Part shown: in pieces, positions 1-8,963 of the stretch
How the letters are laid out: every line of letters begins with the position of its first letter
How positions within the stretch are numbered: position 1 is the stretch's first letter
Assembly (NCBI GenBank): GCA_905397405.1
Contig: CAJPVJ010000781.1
Location: forward strand, 1 to 20,528
DNA from: Oppiella nova
Taxonomy: Eukaryota; Arthropoda; Arachnida; Sarcoptiformes; Oppiidae
Direction of reading: 5' to 3'
DNA length: 20,528 nucleotides
Notes under the pieces: generated by a model
Database searches by the model: none
What the model was told of the DNA's origin: nothing
The model's input: only the letters and a program-made list of their open reading frames with translations
Position numbers and translations under genes: made by a program

Positions 1-547
1 AACCCACACTCACAACAGATGAACAAAACTGGGACTTCGGGTACATCTACTTCTCCACCACAAAGCACTTGGACTCCAAGACATTTGAATCGAGTAAGTT
101 TCCCAATAAATGAAACCACTTTCCATTTTAAACCCAAATTAACCCCAAATTTTAATCTGAAAGCCTGAGGCCTACAATCAAAGCGTTGCCGCTTATAACC
201 AAATAAGTCCTCCCTCTCGAAGTCCTTCGGGACCCACTTATACACAATTGAACTCTGCTCCGAAACCCACACTCACAACAGATGAACAAAACTGGGACTT
301 CGGGTACATCTACTTCTCCACCACAAAGCACTTGGACTCCAAGACATTTGAATCGAGTAAGTTTCCCAATAAATGAAACCACTTTCCATTCAATTAATAT
401 ATATTATGTGTAAAACGAGAAAATTAACCCCAAATTTTAATCTGAAAGCCTGAGGCCTACAATCAAAGCGTTGCCGCTTATAACCAAATAAGTCCTCCCT
501 CTCGAAGTCCTTCGGGACCCACTTATACACAATTGAACTCTGCTCCG
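1..547. repeat. Imperfect tandem duplication with two exact 127-nt arms (allelic bubble)
   Basis: Unit 1 is 1-262, unit 2 is 264-547, and one extra A sits at 263. Bases 1-127 equal 264-390, and 136-262 equal 421-547: both arms are 127 nt with mismatches immediately outside. The middles differ (8 nt versus 30 nt, inside an intron). Two flanking k-mers of identical length around an allelic indel are what a de Bruijn bubble looks like when both branches are written in series. A recent real duplication is the alternative but does not explain the exact equal lengths. Confidence 0.85.
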
Positions 548-845
548 GGATCAAGGGGTCAGTAAAATTTGTAGATTTTTCTTGAGACACAGCAGTGTAT
601 GACTAGTATTGTGTTTGTCAATAGGAATGTGGGGTCAGTGGCATAATAACGCCGGGCCTGAAGCGCCCACAACATCGGCCTCTGTTGTTAGCCATCCCTC
701 CACTCACGGCAATGCTTCGGCTGGAAATCATGGCACAGGAGGCCCACATCAACCACAAGAGTTGTCAGATATGCTTCAAATGTTGGGACAGTCAGAGCCG
801 ACTTCATTTGAGGAGTTATCGATGTTTAACACATTCACCGAATGA
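1..845 (+). CDS. ARNT: ARNT/tango, C-terminal part (5' end outside window)
   Basis: Partner subunit of bHLH-PAS transcription factors (HIF, AhR, Sim/Trh type), acting in the nucleus. Only the C-terminal tail is here; bHLH and PAS domains lie upstream. Model: exon A 264-356 (second copy 1-93), exon B 449-557 (second copy starts at 164), last exon 625-845. Phases are 0 and 1, giving 140 residues and a TGA at 843-845. Exon B encodes SPSGPTYTQLNSAP. The last exon starts MWGQW and ends ELSDMLQML...FEELSMFNTFTE, matching as I recall it the ARNT end with its WxQW element and acidic-hydrophobic EMLSML..F.DLTMF tail. BMAL/cycle proteins end differently. The donor at 558 is GTCAGT. Exons A and B occur twice because of the 1-547 duplication. 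The first B copy runs directly into the second A copy with a frame change, so the fused exon is probably not real. Identity is secure; the exact upstream exon edge is unknown. Confidence 0.82.
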
Positions 846-864
846 ACGATTGATTACTTTATGC

Positions 865-870
865 AATAAA
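865..870 (+). terminator. Candidate ARNT polyadenylation signal
   Basis: AATAAA lies 20 nt after the ARNT stop codon. No clear GT-rich downstream element was noticed. A very short 3' UTR would result, so a later signal may be used. Confidence 0.4.
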
Positions 871-1991
871 TTTCCGAATTCTTTGAATTCACTGCTAATA
901 CGAAAAAACTTCATTATATCTTATGAACTGTAGTATAAACTGAAATTGTCATACATTTTGTATGTCTTTAGATTTTATTTTGTATTTTATTATTCATTTG
1001 AATGTATTTTCAATATATCGGTATATATAGTGATCAATGAATTGAAATCTCAATTAAATTTAATATAAATATGTTTTCCGTCATCAGATCATTGCATAAA
1101 TTTACTTAACATTTGTTTTGTTCACTTAATGTTTTGTTTTAAGCAAATAGTTTTTGTAAATAGTATCCATTGATATAATGTATACAAAACTAAAACATGG
1201 AATTTCATGAATTTTAATTTGTAATCACATTTTTTGGGCATTTTTCAGGCATAAAGTATTTCTTATATTAATACAGTACCGGTATTTACGGTCATAATTT
1301 CTAAGACATTCCGTTTTATTCAATCAAATAATGATTGTCTAAATCAATCATATTTTATATCAGAATTCGCCTTAAATTCTTGCAAAACAACTAAAATATG
1401 GTTTTAATCTTTATTTTATATTAATTATAATTTATATAAATTTCAATTAAACTGTATTTCAATACAAATGGATTCATAAAATAAATTGAATTAAATTAAA
1501 TGAAGTATTATGTTGTTTACTATTTTATCATTTCGAAATATACTGTACTAGTACAGTATTCATATCTTTTAATCATTTAAAGTTTAAGCAGTTTTTTAAA
1601 TTATTTAATAACAACTGATTAAATACAAATGGGTTGTATTTATAGAAATTGCAAGGTGCACTCAACCACACTTGTTAGATTTATACCACACTTGAAAATC
1701 ATTTATAAACTCAGCATTAATTGTCTTGAATTGAATGTCAACTCAATTGACAAATTGATGGACACGAGAGCCAATGGGTGACACAAGTTGTAGTCTATGA
1801 TAGTGATGGGTAAGGATGAGACAGGACTCACATCTGTACCGCACTCTCACTCTAGTAGTTATCAAATGATTGCATCACATGTTAAGTCCTGTATTTTGAC
1901 AAAACATTGATTGTCAACATATTTATTCAATTCAATGCAATGTCTTCTTATTTGACATCACATCTCAATATCTCTATTATTAATAAATGTA
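871..1991. other. Intergenic, AT-rich
   Basis: No coding exon with family similarity, RNA gene or transposon ends are visible. It contains a 20-bp perfect palindrome (1540-1559) and several TACTGTA/TACAGTA words. Short open frames here have no recognisable composition. Confidence 0.6.
1540..1559. repeat. 20-bp perfect palindrome
   Basis: ATACTGTACTAGTACAGTAT is its own reverse complement, with a mismatch on both sides. It holds one TACTGTA and one TACAGTA word. Function unknown. Confidence 0.75.
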
Positions 1992-2875
1992 TTGCCAATC
2001 AAACAATTAATACACAACTTGTTATTGAAACATATAATCATTTAAACGTGACTTTTAACAGTTTCACTAATATTGTAATTGCTATCATTAGTGATATTAT
2101 AATTATACTGTATTGTAGATTATGTCCAACAAGTAAGTTGCCTTGGTCAGTCTCACATTATCAACTCAATACGGTAGTAAACTATACTAACACTCATGGA
2201 CCTTAATCAGACCAAACTTTACTTTAGATATATGAACTTGTATGATATATGAGATATATTGTACCTAGTCAATATCATGGCTTGTATAGTATTCAAATAA
2301 AATCGTAGTTATAAGTTATAACAGTAATTTGATTTTGCGCTCGATCACCTTGCTAAATGAGATCAAATACTGTATTAGCAAATGTCAAATGACTACTTCA
2401 ATGATAGCAAAATTGCCAATCAAACAATTAATACACAACTTGTTATTGAAACATATAATCATTTAAACGTGACTTTTAACAGTTTCACTAATATTGTAAT
2501 TGCTATCATTAGTGATATTATAATTATACTGTATTGTAGCCAATGTAGACAATTCACAGATTACAGAGTAGATTATGTCCAACAAGTAAGTTGCCTTGGT
2601 CAGTCTCACATTATCAACTCAATACGGTAGTAAACTATACTAACACTCATGGACCTTAATCAGACCAAACTTGACTTTAGATATATTAACTTGTATGATA
2701 TATGAGATATATTGTACCTAGTCAATTTTAGCTTTACCTAGTAGCTTTTATAGTATTCAAATAAAATCGTAGTTATAAGTTATAACAGTAATTTGATTTT
2801 GCGCTCGATCACCTTGCTAAATGAGATCAAATACTGTATTAGCAAATGTCAAATGACTACTTCAATGATAGCAAA
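1992..2875. repeat. Imperfect tandem duplication in intergenic DNA, two exact 127-nt arms
   Basis: Unit 1 is 1992-2411 and unit 2 is 2413-2875, joined by an A at 2412. The left arm 1992-2118 equals 2413-2539, and the right arm 2285-2411 equals 2749-2875, each 127 nt. The middles differ in length (166 versus 209 nt): unit 2 carries an extra stretch near 2540-2573 and a diverged patch near 2726-2748. Two similar short open frames (around 1907-2206 and 2382-2630) arise only because the block is repeated. Best read as two alleles placed in series. Confidence 0.85.
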
Positions 2876-3310
2876 TTGAGACTGGTCACTTGATTTAGTG
2901 CTCAGCCTGTGCCCAACAAAACCATTCAATTGAGTCAAGTATTGTGTAAATTATAAATTCATTGATAAGTGTTGTGTTGTAAACCGAGAGTCGAGTGTAA
3001 GTGAGAGCTAATGAATGGATGCATTGATTGAAGCAATAGTGAAGTGAAAGCTATTGTATGTCTGACTGACTGTATTGGCTGTGAGTGGAGTGTATGTGAG
3101 GCGACACTCTATAACTGGTTGTGAGCTCTCGTTTCATGAGTGTGTGATTGAGTGACGTATAGAGCGATGCCTTTTGGACTCGTTTTGACACAAAACACAA
3201 AACAATAATCGATTGAATGAGTGAAACATATGTCGATTGTCTCTCAGTTGAGGACTGTGTCGACCATCGAGTGACCAATTGATCCGATCGTGCATTAGTT
3301 AAAGGATTGA
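2876..3310. other. PAN3 upstream region
   Basis: About 435 nt between the intergenic duplication and the PAN3 start, less AT-rich toward the gene. It should hold the promoter and 5' UTR. No TATA box or other defined element stands out. Confidence 0.4.
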
Positions 3311-5155
3311 ATGGATTTGTCGACTCAAATGAATGCCATGAATGGGTCGACGAAGAAGACCAGTATCTGTCGCTACTTCGCTTCGGATGGCATTTGCTTC
3401 TATGGCAGTGACTGTCAGTTCTGGCACAACCAGTCCGGCCACCCATCGGGTCACCAGTCGGGTCACCACCAGAACCACAATCAGAACCACTCTGCGTCCC
3501 GGTCTTCACTGCCGCCACAGATGGACGCGTCCACACACTTGCCCTCCGAGTCGCGACTGCAGACATATATGCATCAAAACAATGGCAATAATGGCAACTC
3601 TTATTACCCGAACGAGTCATCCATGTCTTCACTGCCACTCAATGCTCTGACCATCGATTCACACAACACTCGGATCGGTCGCAAAGGCATCACTTCATCC
3701 AATACTCATTCATCGAGTTCTGCGCCAATCGTCGCACAACTGCAGCAAACGACACAACAATTGATTCCCAATTACTTCATGACTGACGCCATCCGACAAG
3801 AGTTGATCCGAAAGCTGAATGTGACGCAAGAGATGGCTTCCAATGACATGTACTTAGAGTTGCCTCAAGTGGTGGACGTATACCACGATTTGGTGCCACT
3901 CGAGGCCTCCATATCGAGCCCTTCGACGACATTCAATGACATGATATGCAGTGTCTTCAGAGCGACGAACAGCAAAAACGGTGAGCACTTCTGCTTAAGA
4001 CGTCTGCACTCGTTTCAGCCCAACTCATCCAACGCTAAACAGATGATAGCAGCCATCGAGTCGTGGAAGAAGTTGTTCCACTCGAATGTCGTCCAATTGA
4101 GACAAGTGTTTACCACCAAAGCGTTCGGCGATAACTCATTGATCTTTGTCTACGACTACCACTCGATGGCCAACACTCTGATGAGTCATTACTTCTCGCA
4201 CTCTTCCAATACATCCAGTTCTTCGAATTCAATGAACGGCTATTCGACGTCTTCGCGACCATACAGTCAACAGCAAAGTCAACGCAAACTACTACCGGAG
4301 CCCTTGATTTGGAACTTCATTATCCAGATATCGTCGGCATTGCGAGCCATTCACTCCTCAGGTCTGTCGTGTCGAGCATTAGATCCAACCAAAATCATCA
4401 TCACATCTGGCAGTGGGAGTACCGGTGCTAACAATTCTCAGGATTATCCGCGCCTTCGACTCAGCGGTTGTGGAGTTTTCGATGTCTTCACTAACGACTC
4501 ATTTCTCAACACAAATAACCCGAAAGTATTGGCCCAACACTTCCAACAGGAAGACCTGTTAGCGTTCGGCAAACTCTGTCTCGTGTTGTCCACAAACAAC
4601 ATCTCGTCGGCCGCACAGCGCGACAGTTGGCAGACATCGTTAGACCTGATCTCGCGGTCCTATTCGCCAGACTTGCGATCTTTGATTTATTACTTACTCT
4701 CGTATAACAGCAGTTCCGGTACAACGCATACCATCAATGATATCATGCCTATGATTGGCGCGCGTTTCTACACACAACTCGACTCTCTCTACCAGAGGGA
4801 CGACTCCCTCCACGACGACCTCCAGAAGGAACTGGACAACGGACGGGTCCTCCGACTGCTCGTCAAATTCGGAACCATCAACGAGAGGCCCGAACTCCAG
4901 TTGGACCCCAACTGGTCCGAGACGGGTGACCGTTATCTCCTCAAACTCTTCAGAGATTACTTATTCCATCAGTTGGCAGATGACGGCCATCCGTGGCTTG
5001 ATTTGGGACATATTGTCTCCAATCTCAACAAACTGGACGTCGGCTCACCCGAGAAGGTATGTCTCGTCTCACGCGATGAACAGAATATTCTCATCGTTTC
5101 ATTCGCCGAACTCAAGCGCTGTTTCGAGTCATCACTCAATGAATTAATGATTTAA
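3311..5155 (+). CDS. PAN3: PAN3, regulatory subunit of the PAN2-PAN3 poly(A) nuclease
   Basis: Cytoplasmic adaptor that dimerises, binds PAN2 and recruits it to mRNA for poly(A) shortening. The 614-residue frame is intact, and an in-frame TGA lies directly before the ATG. An N-terminal CCCH zinc finger uses C20, C29, C35 and H39. A Ser/Asn/Gln-rich linker follows. The pseudokinase runs from about 190 to 440 and has the PAN3 hallmarks: CLRRL at 228-232 where a kinase has its Lys, SCRALDPTKI near 353 instead of HRD, and GCGVFDVF at 386-393 instead of DFG. A coiled-coil and C-terminal knob follow, with NDIMPMIGARFYTQLD, LGTINERPE-like and WSETGDRYLLKLFRD stretches. It is shorter than the vertebrate protein, mostly in the N-terminal region, and I find no PAM2 motif. 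There are no introns, unlike its four neighbours. A retrocopy or intron loss is possible. Confidence 0.93.
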   Translation: MDLSTQMNAMNGSTKKTSICRYFASDGICFYGSDCQFWHNQSGHPSGHQSGHHQNHNQNHSASRSSLPPQMDASTHLPSESRLQTYMHQNNGNNGNSYYPNESSMSSLPLNALTIDSHNTRIGRKGITSSNTHSSSSAPIVAQLQQTTQQLIPNYFMTDAIRQELIRKLNVTQEMASNDMYLELPQVVDVYHDLVPLEASISSPSTTFNDMICSVFRATNSKNGEHFCLRRLHSFQPNSSNAKQMIAAIESWKKLFHSNVVQLRQVFTTKAFGDNSLIFVYDYHSMANTLMSHYFSHSSNTSSSSNSMNGYSTSSRPYSQQQSQRKLLPEPLIWNFIIQISSALRAIHSSGLSCRALDPTKIIITSGSGSTGANNSQDYPRLRLSGCGVFDVFTNDSFLNTNNPKVLAQHFQQEDLLAFGKLCLVLSTNNISSAAQRDSWQTSLDLISRSYSPDLRSLIYYLLSYNSSSGTTHTINDIMPMIGARFYTQLDSLYQRDDSLHDDLQKELDNGRVLRLLVKFGTINERPELQLDPNWSETGDRYLLKLFRDYLFHQLADDGHPWLDLGHIVSNLNKLDVGSPEKVCLVSRDEQNILIVSFAELKRCFESSLNELMI

Positions 5156-5751
5156 TGATAATTTGAGTTCAAAATGGACTTTAAATTTATTTTCGAGATA
5201 TCAATCATTGAATTATAATTGTGTATTCAATCAAATATTATGTAATTTAATATTAATATTATTTTATTATAACTTAAATTCTATTCTGTTTTGATGTGAC
5301 AATTATGCGGTCTTTACATTTGAGTACAATCTTTGAAATCTATGCATAATTATGTGAAACAGAATTAAATTGTATTTTAATTTTTAAAATAATAGTTTCC
5401 TATCAAACATCCCCGTTTAGTATTAGTGTCAGGTAGAGGTCATAGTTGAGCATATGATACCCCATGGATCACCAATCAGGTATATTGTCGTGTAAGTATC
5501 CAATACTACAATTTGATGGTAATTGTTGTGGTTAATCAGGTAATAGGTGACAATCACTGCCACTCAGACAGTGAACAACTGTTCAATGAATGCATTTCTG
5601 GTTCACTGATGACATTGAATGAGTTGAACGTAACGTTGTTTATTGAGAGTGAGCGCAATGTTTACAATTGAAAGTTGAGTTGAGTTTTGAAACTCAAATG
5701 TAATTTGATTTACAAATCAGTGTTGAATTGGTTTTCATTTCATTGGACGCA
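5156..5751. other. PAN3-KDSR intergenic region
   Basis: AT-rich 3' flank of PAN3, then a less AT-rich stretch from about 5400 likely to contain the KDSR promoter and 5' UTR. An ATTAAA at 5364-5369, some 210 nt past the PAN3 stop, is a weak poly(A) signal candidate. No gene seen. Confidence 0.5.
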
Positions 5752-6999
5752 ATGTTGGTCTATATGTTGGTTGTGTTGATAGCCATCGCTGCCATTGTCT
5801 ACAAGTATTTGCATTCAAACAAGTCGTTGGACTTGAAGGGGAAGCACGTGTTGATCACCGGCGGGACCAAAGGCATCGGTCTGTCTCTGGCCGTGTTGTC
5901 CATCTCGAGCGGCGCCAATGTGTCGATCATCGCCAGGAATGCCGACGACCTCGAGAAGACTAAGATGTCTTTGCTTAAGAAGTGCTCCAATGAGCTCAAG
6001 CAGAAAGTGTTGACCTTTGCTCTGGACGTCACCTCTGATTACTACGATATGGAGAAGACGGTGACTGAAGCGGAAGCCATTAGCGGACCAATCGATGTGT
6101 TGATCTGTTGCGCCGGAACTGCTGTCAGCCTTCGCTTCGAAGAGACACCCATTTCTGAGTTCAAGAGAATGGTATAACGACTGAAGAATAATCCAAACAA
6201 ACTCTTTGATAGCCATTGTATCCAATAGGTTGACATAAACTATTTGGGAACCGTTAATGTGATTAAGGCTTGTCTGCCGTCCATGAAGTCGAGCGGAAAC
6301 GGCGGACATATAGTGCTGTTCTCATCGATCGCCGGTTTGTTTGGTTTGTACGGGTATTCCGCGTACTCTCCGTCCAAGTTTGCAGTCGTCGGTTTGGCAC
6401 AAGTGTTGGCAATGGAGGTAATTAATGAACTGTTATCTCATTCACGAACTCATGAGTCAATGGATTTGTTGAATTAACAGTTGAAGACACACAACATATC
6501 TGTGTGCGTGTCCTACCCGCCCGACACCGACACTCCCGGCTATGAAAACGAAAATATCTCAAAAGTATTGTCCCTTTGATTACTTGATGTGATTTGTAGC
6601 CATTATTATAATGACACGTTTAACAGCCCATAGAAACAAAGCTGATATCAGACGCGGGCGGACTGTACTCTCCAGACATTGTGGCCAAACATACGTTGGT
6701 TGACGCGCTTGTAAGTGATTGCTATTACCATAGTTTTGCTTATCAGTGATCACAGTATTGAATATTGAATTGTTTTGGTTGAAAAGTCTGGTAAATTTCA
6801 GTCGACTGTTGGCTTTGAGAGTTGGATGGTTAGGACATTGTGTTGTGGTATGAGTCCCATCGCATCGACACTCGAGTCTATTATGCAGGTAATGACAATG
6901 GGTTTGTTCAGAATCGCTGGCATTGTATTTCTTAAGAAATGCGAGTCTATTATAAGAAAGTGCTCTCAAGAGAAACAACTCAACAAAAAGAGTCAATAA
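5752..6999 (+). CDS. KDSR: 3-ketodihydrosphingosine reductase
   Basis: Short-chain dehydrogenase that reduces 3-ketodihydrosphingosine to dihydrosphingosine with NADPH, step two of sphingolipid synthesis at the ER. Exons: 5752-6171, 6229-6417, 6481-6564, 6627-6710, 6787-6999, all joined in phase 0, giving 329 residues, close to the usual length of about 330. I chose the ATG at 5752 because it puts a membrane segment (about residues 2-17) at the N-terminus and no other in-frame ATG lies upstream. TGGTKGIG at 36-43 is the dinucleotide-binding loop. NYLG at 144-147, Ser172/Ser173, Tyr186 and Lys190 (YSPSK) complete the active site. The C-terminal exon matches KDSR through FQSTVG and VMTMGLFR and ends in a lysine-rich tail. 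The introns are 57-76 nt. Nothing looks broken. Confidence 0.94.
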
Positions 7000-7045
7000 A
7001 TTGTTTTATGTTATGATAGAGATTATTTATTTTATCCTTAATAAA
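6995..7045 (+). terminator. KDSR polyadenylation signals
   Basis: One AATAAA (6995-7000) overlaps the TAA stop at 6997-6999; a second is at 7040-7045. The second is more likely used because it leaves a normal, if short, 3' UTR. Confidence 0.45.
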
Positions 7046-7851
7046 CAGCCATTTGTGTGCAATGAACGTAAAGTTAGAAATATAGAAATTCAAAATTTGA
7101 AGGGTCACTAACTATGGCCACAACTTGTTTGTAAGATCTATTGTTTTATATTTATACGGTATTACATTTACAGTATATTTGTTATATGAAGATTACAGTT
7201 ATATTATAGAATTTAGTGCAATGATACTTTTATATACAAATATTATTATACCAATCGATAAATTTATTTGTTTATAATCAATCTGGAAATATTGGTATGT
7301 TTGCAATGATTCAAATCTCATCACAATATTTGTGTTTTACAGTATAATAAATGAAATTGTTGTTACCATATAAATTAATTGTACCGTAAGTCTATTTTCC
7401 GGAAATCTCAATAAAAATTATTTTTTTAAATCATATACGTGAAGCTTATATTTTATAAATTAATTTATTATATAAAGTTTAAATTCTTATATAAAAAATA
7501 AAAGTATTTCAAATTCAAAATACATATTAAAAACAAAGTTTCAAAAATAACTTATAACTTCAATGATTGCAAAATCAAGTAAAAAATTAGCCACAGATTT
7601 GTATGTTTTAAATGTGAAATGTGACCCTAAATTGAGAATAGAAAACACTATAATCTAAATCCAAAAAAGTATTCTTTATTTATTTTACAACTATTAGTCT
7701 ACTTTTGCTTAAAAAGTGTGGATATTATGTCAATAATTAGCATTTCAATAATTCTCATAGCATTCAAAATAGTAATCAACAAAATATGGAGTAAAATAAA
7801 GTGTTTAGAAATTCAATTCTAAATACTTTTGGGTTTTGAAAATGAATTAAA

Positions 7852-7939
7852 AGTTCATCGATAGTAACAGTCTATCGTCACTAATATACAGTATTACTGT
7901 ATTCTCAACACAGAAAACACTGACACTTATCGATGAACT
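7852..7939. repeat. 12-bp inverted repeat with nested hairpins
   Basis: AGTTCATCGATA at 7852-7863 is the exact reverse complement of 7928-7939. Inside, ATACAGTA..TACTGTAT can form its own hairpin near 7885-7901. CGATAG/CTATCG (7859-7877) competes with the outer stem. No recognised RNA family. Confidence 0.5.
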
Positions 7940-8248
7940 CAAAGAATTTAGTATAAAAACGACAAAATAGTGTGTTTTGTATTTTAAACAACTTTTTTGC
8001 TTTAAAAATGAGAATCTCATGTCATTTGCAAACTTTTTATTCATAGCATAAGTCTATAAGGATTCTGTGCTCAAACACTTGTATTTACAGTAATGTCTAA
8101 ATAGTTTAATGGTATATAATATTTAATGTAAAGTTATGTCTCAACAAATAGTCGGTTCTTAAGAGTTATTGAAATGATAGTAATTTAGCATAAATTTCAA
8201 TTTAAATGACAGTTAAGTGAATACAATATATGAGAAATGCTTTTAATT

Positions 8249-8262
8249 TCACTGATCAGTGA
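8249..8262. repeat. 14-bp perfect palindrome
   Basis: TCACTGATCAGTGA, 700 nt upstream of furin. Could be a homodimer binding site; nothing more can be said from sequence. Confidence 0.5.
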
Positions 8263-8549
8263 TTGCGATTTCAAAGCTACTGTACAATAGTCTAATACTG
8301 TATATTTCGGTCGATTAAAGGTAGAGGTATTGGCGTGGAAAGGGATCTAACTTGTACTGTAAGACTATAACTATATTATTATTATAAGCTTAGAAGCCAT
8401 TAGTTGTGTAATAATTATAAAACAAATGTTCAAAAATGAGTATTAAGTGATTATAAGTATTGTTCAATGAACACAATGTACAGTAAGTATTAAATAGAAA
8501 TAATCGTGAATTGGATGTCAAATGAATGAATGATTGGTTGTGTGTATTG

Positions 8550-8593
8550 GTTGACGTCATATGACATATGCATTGATACGTTGACATCATATG
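8550..8593 (+). promoter_or_regulatory. CRE/bZIP-like site pair upstream of furin
   Basis: GTTGACGTCATATG at 8550-8563 recurs with one change as GTTGACATCATATG at 8580-8593, a 30-nt spacing. The first contains the full TGACGTCA palindrome (8552-8559), the classic CREB/ATF element; the second has TGACATCA. GTCATATGAC (8556-8565) is also palindromic. The pair lies about 370-410 nt before the furin ATG. Regulatory use is inferred from position and motif only. Confidence 0.35.
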
Positions 8594-8888
8594 TAATGCC
8601 TATGTTTTGCTATGTTTTGAGCACTTGTTTCATATGAATGCTATGAATGCAACCATCAGTTTCAGGCATCACTTGTATTGTATGCACACAAACAGCACAA
8701 CTCTATTCACTACTCATGCAAACAATATTCACTTGAATTTCGTATTCAAATTGAATTAAAACTCAATTTTTGTTTTTGTTATACATTTCAATAATAATTA
8801 ACATATTTATTACGAAATGTTTTATTTATTTATTTATTGAATTGTAATCATTATTATTGTGTGATTGCGTGCAATAGTGTTGAATTGA

Positions 8889-8912
8889 GTGCTTAATCCA
8901 GTGCTTAATCCA
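8889..8912 (+). repeat. 12-nt direct repeat in furin 5' leader
   Basis: GTGCTTAATCCA occurs twice in tandem, followed by a partial third GTG. It lies just upstream of the furin start, probably in the 5' UTR. Confidence 0.6.
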
Positions 8913-8963
8913 GTGAGTGATTGGCTACCATCACACCATCAGTTGATCCAATATATCATATCA

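Larger units (their letters stand above)
7046..8963. other. KDSR-furin intergenic region and furin 5' flank
   Basis: About 1.9 kb, strongly AT-rich in the first 1.2 kb. No coding exon or RNA gene recognised. It holds many TACTGTA/TACAGTA words, a 12-bp inverted repeat (7852-7939), a 14-bp palindrome (8249-8262), a CRE-like pair (8550-8593), a TTTA run near 8822-8838 and a 12-nt tandem repeat (8889-8912). The furin promoter is presumably in the last several hundred bases. Confidence 0.55.

Noticed and set aside
1907-2630. Two similar open frames of 99 and 82 codons (1907-2206, 2382-2630)
   Set aside because: They exist because the intergenic block is written twice; composition is that of AT-rich DNA and neither has an ATG-led frame with any recognisable domain or splice context.
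3051-3638. 195-codon minus-strand frame
   Set aside because: Lies antisense to the PAN3 start and zinc finger; it is a shadow of the real coding strand.
5572-5585. GAACA..TGTTC inverted repeat resembling a steroid-receptor half-site pair
   Set aside because: The spacer is two bases, not three, and a single five-base-arm match is expected by chance.
5815-6309. 164-codon minus-strand frame
   Set aside because: Antisense to KDSR exons 1-2, crosses their intron, and has no family resemblance.
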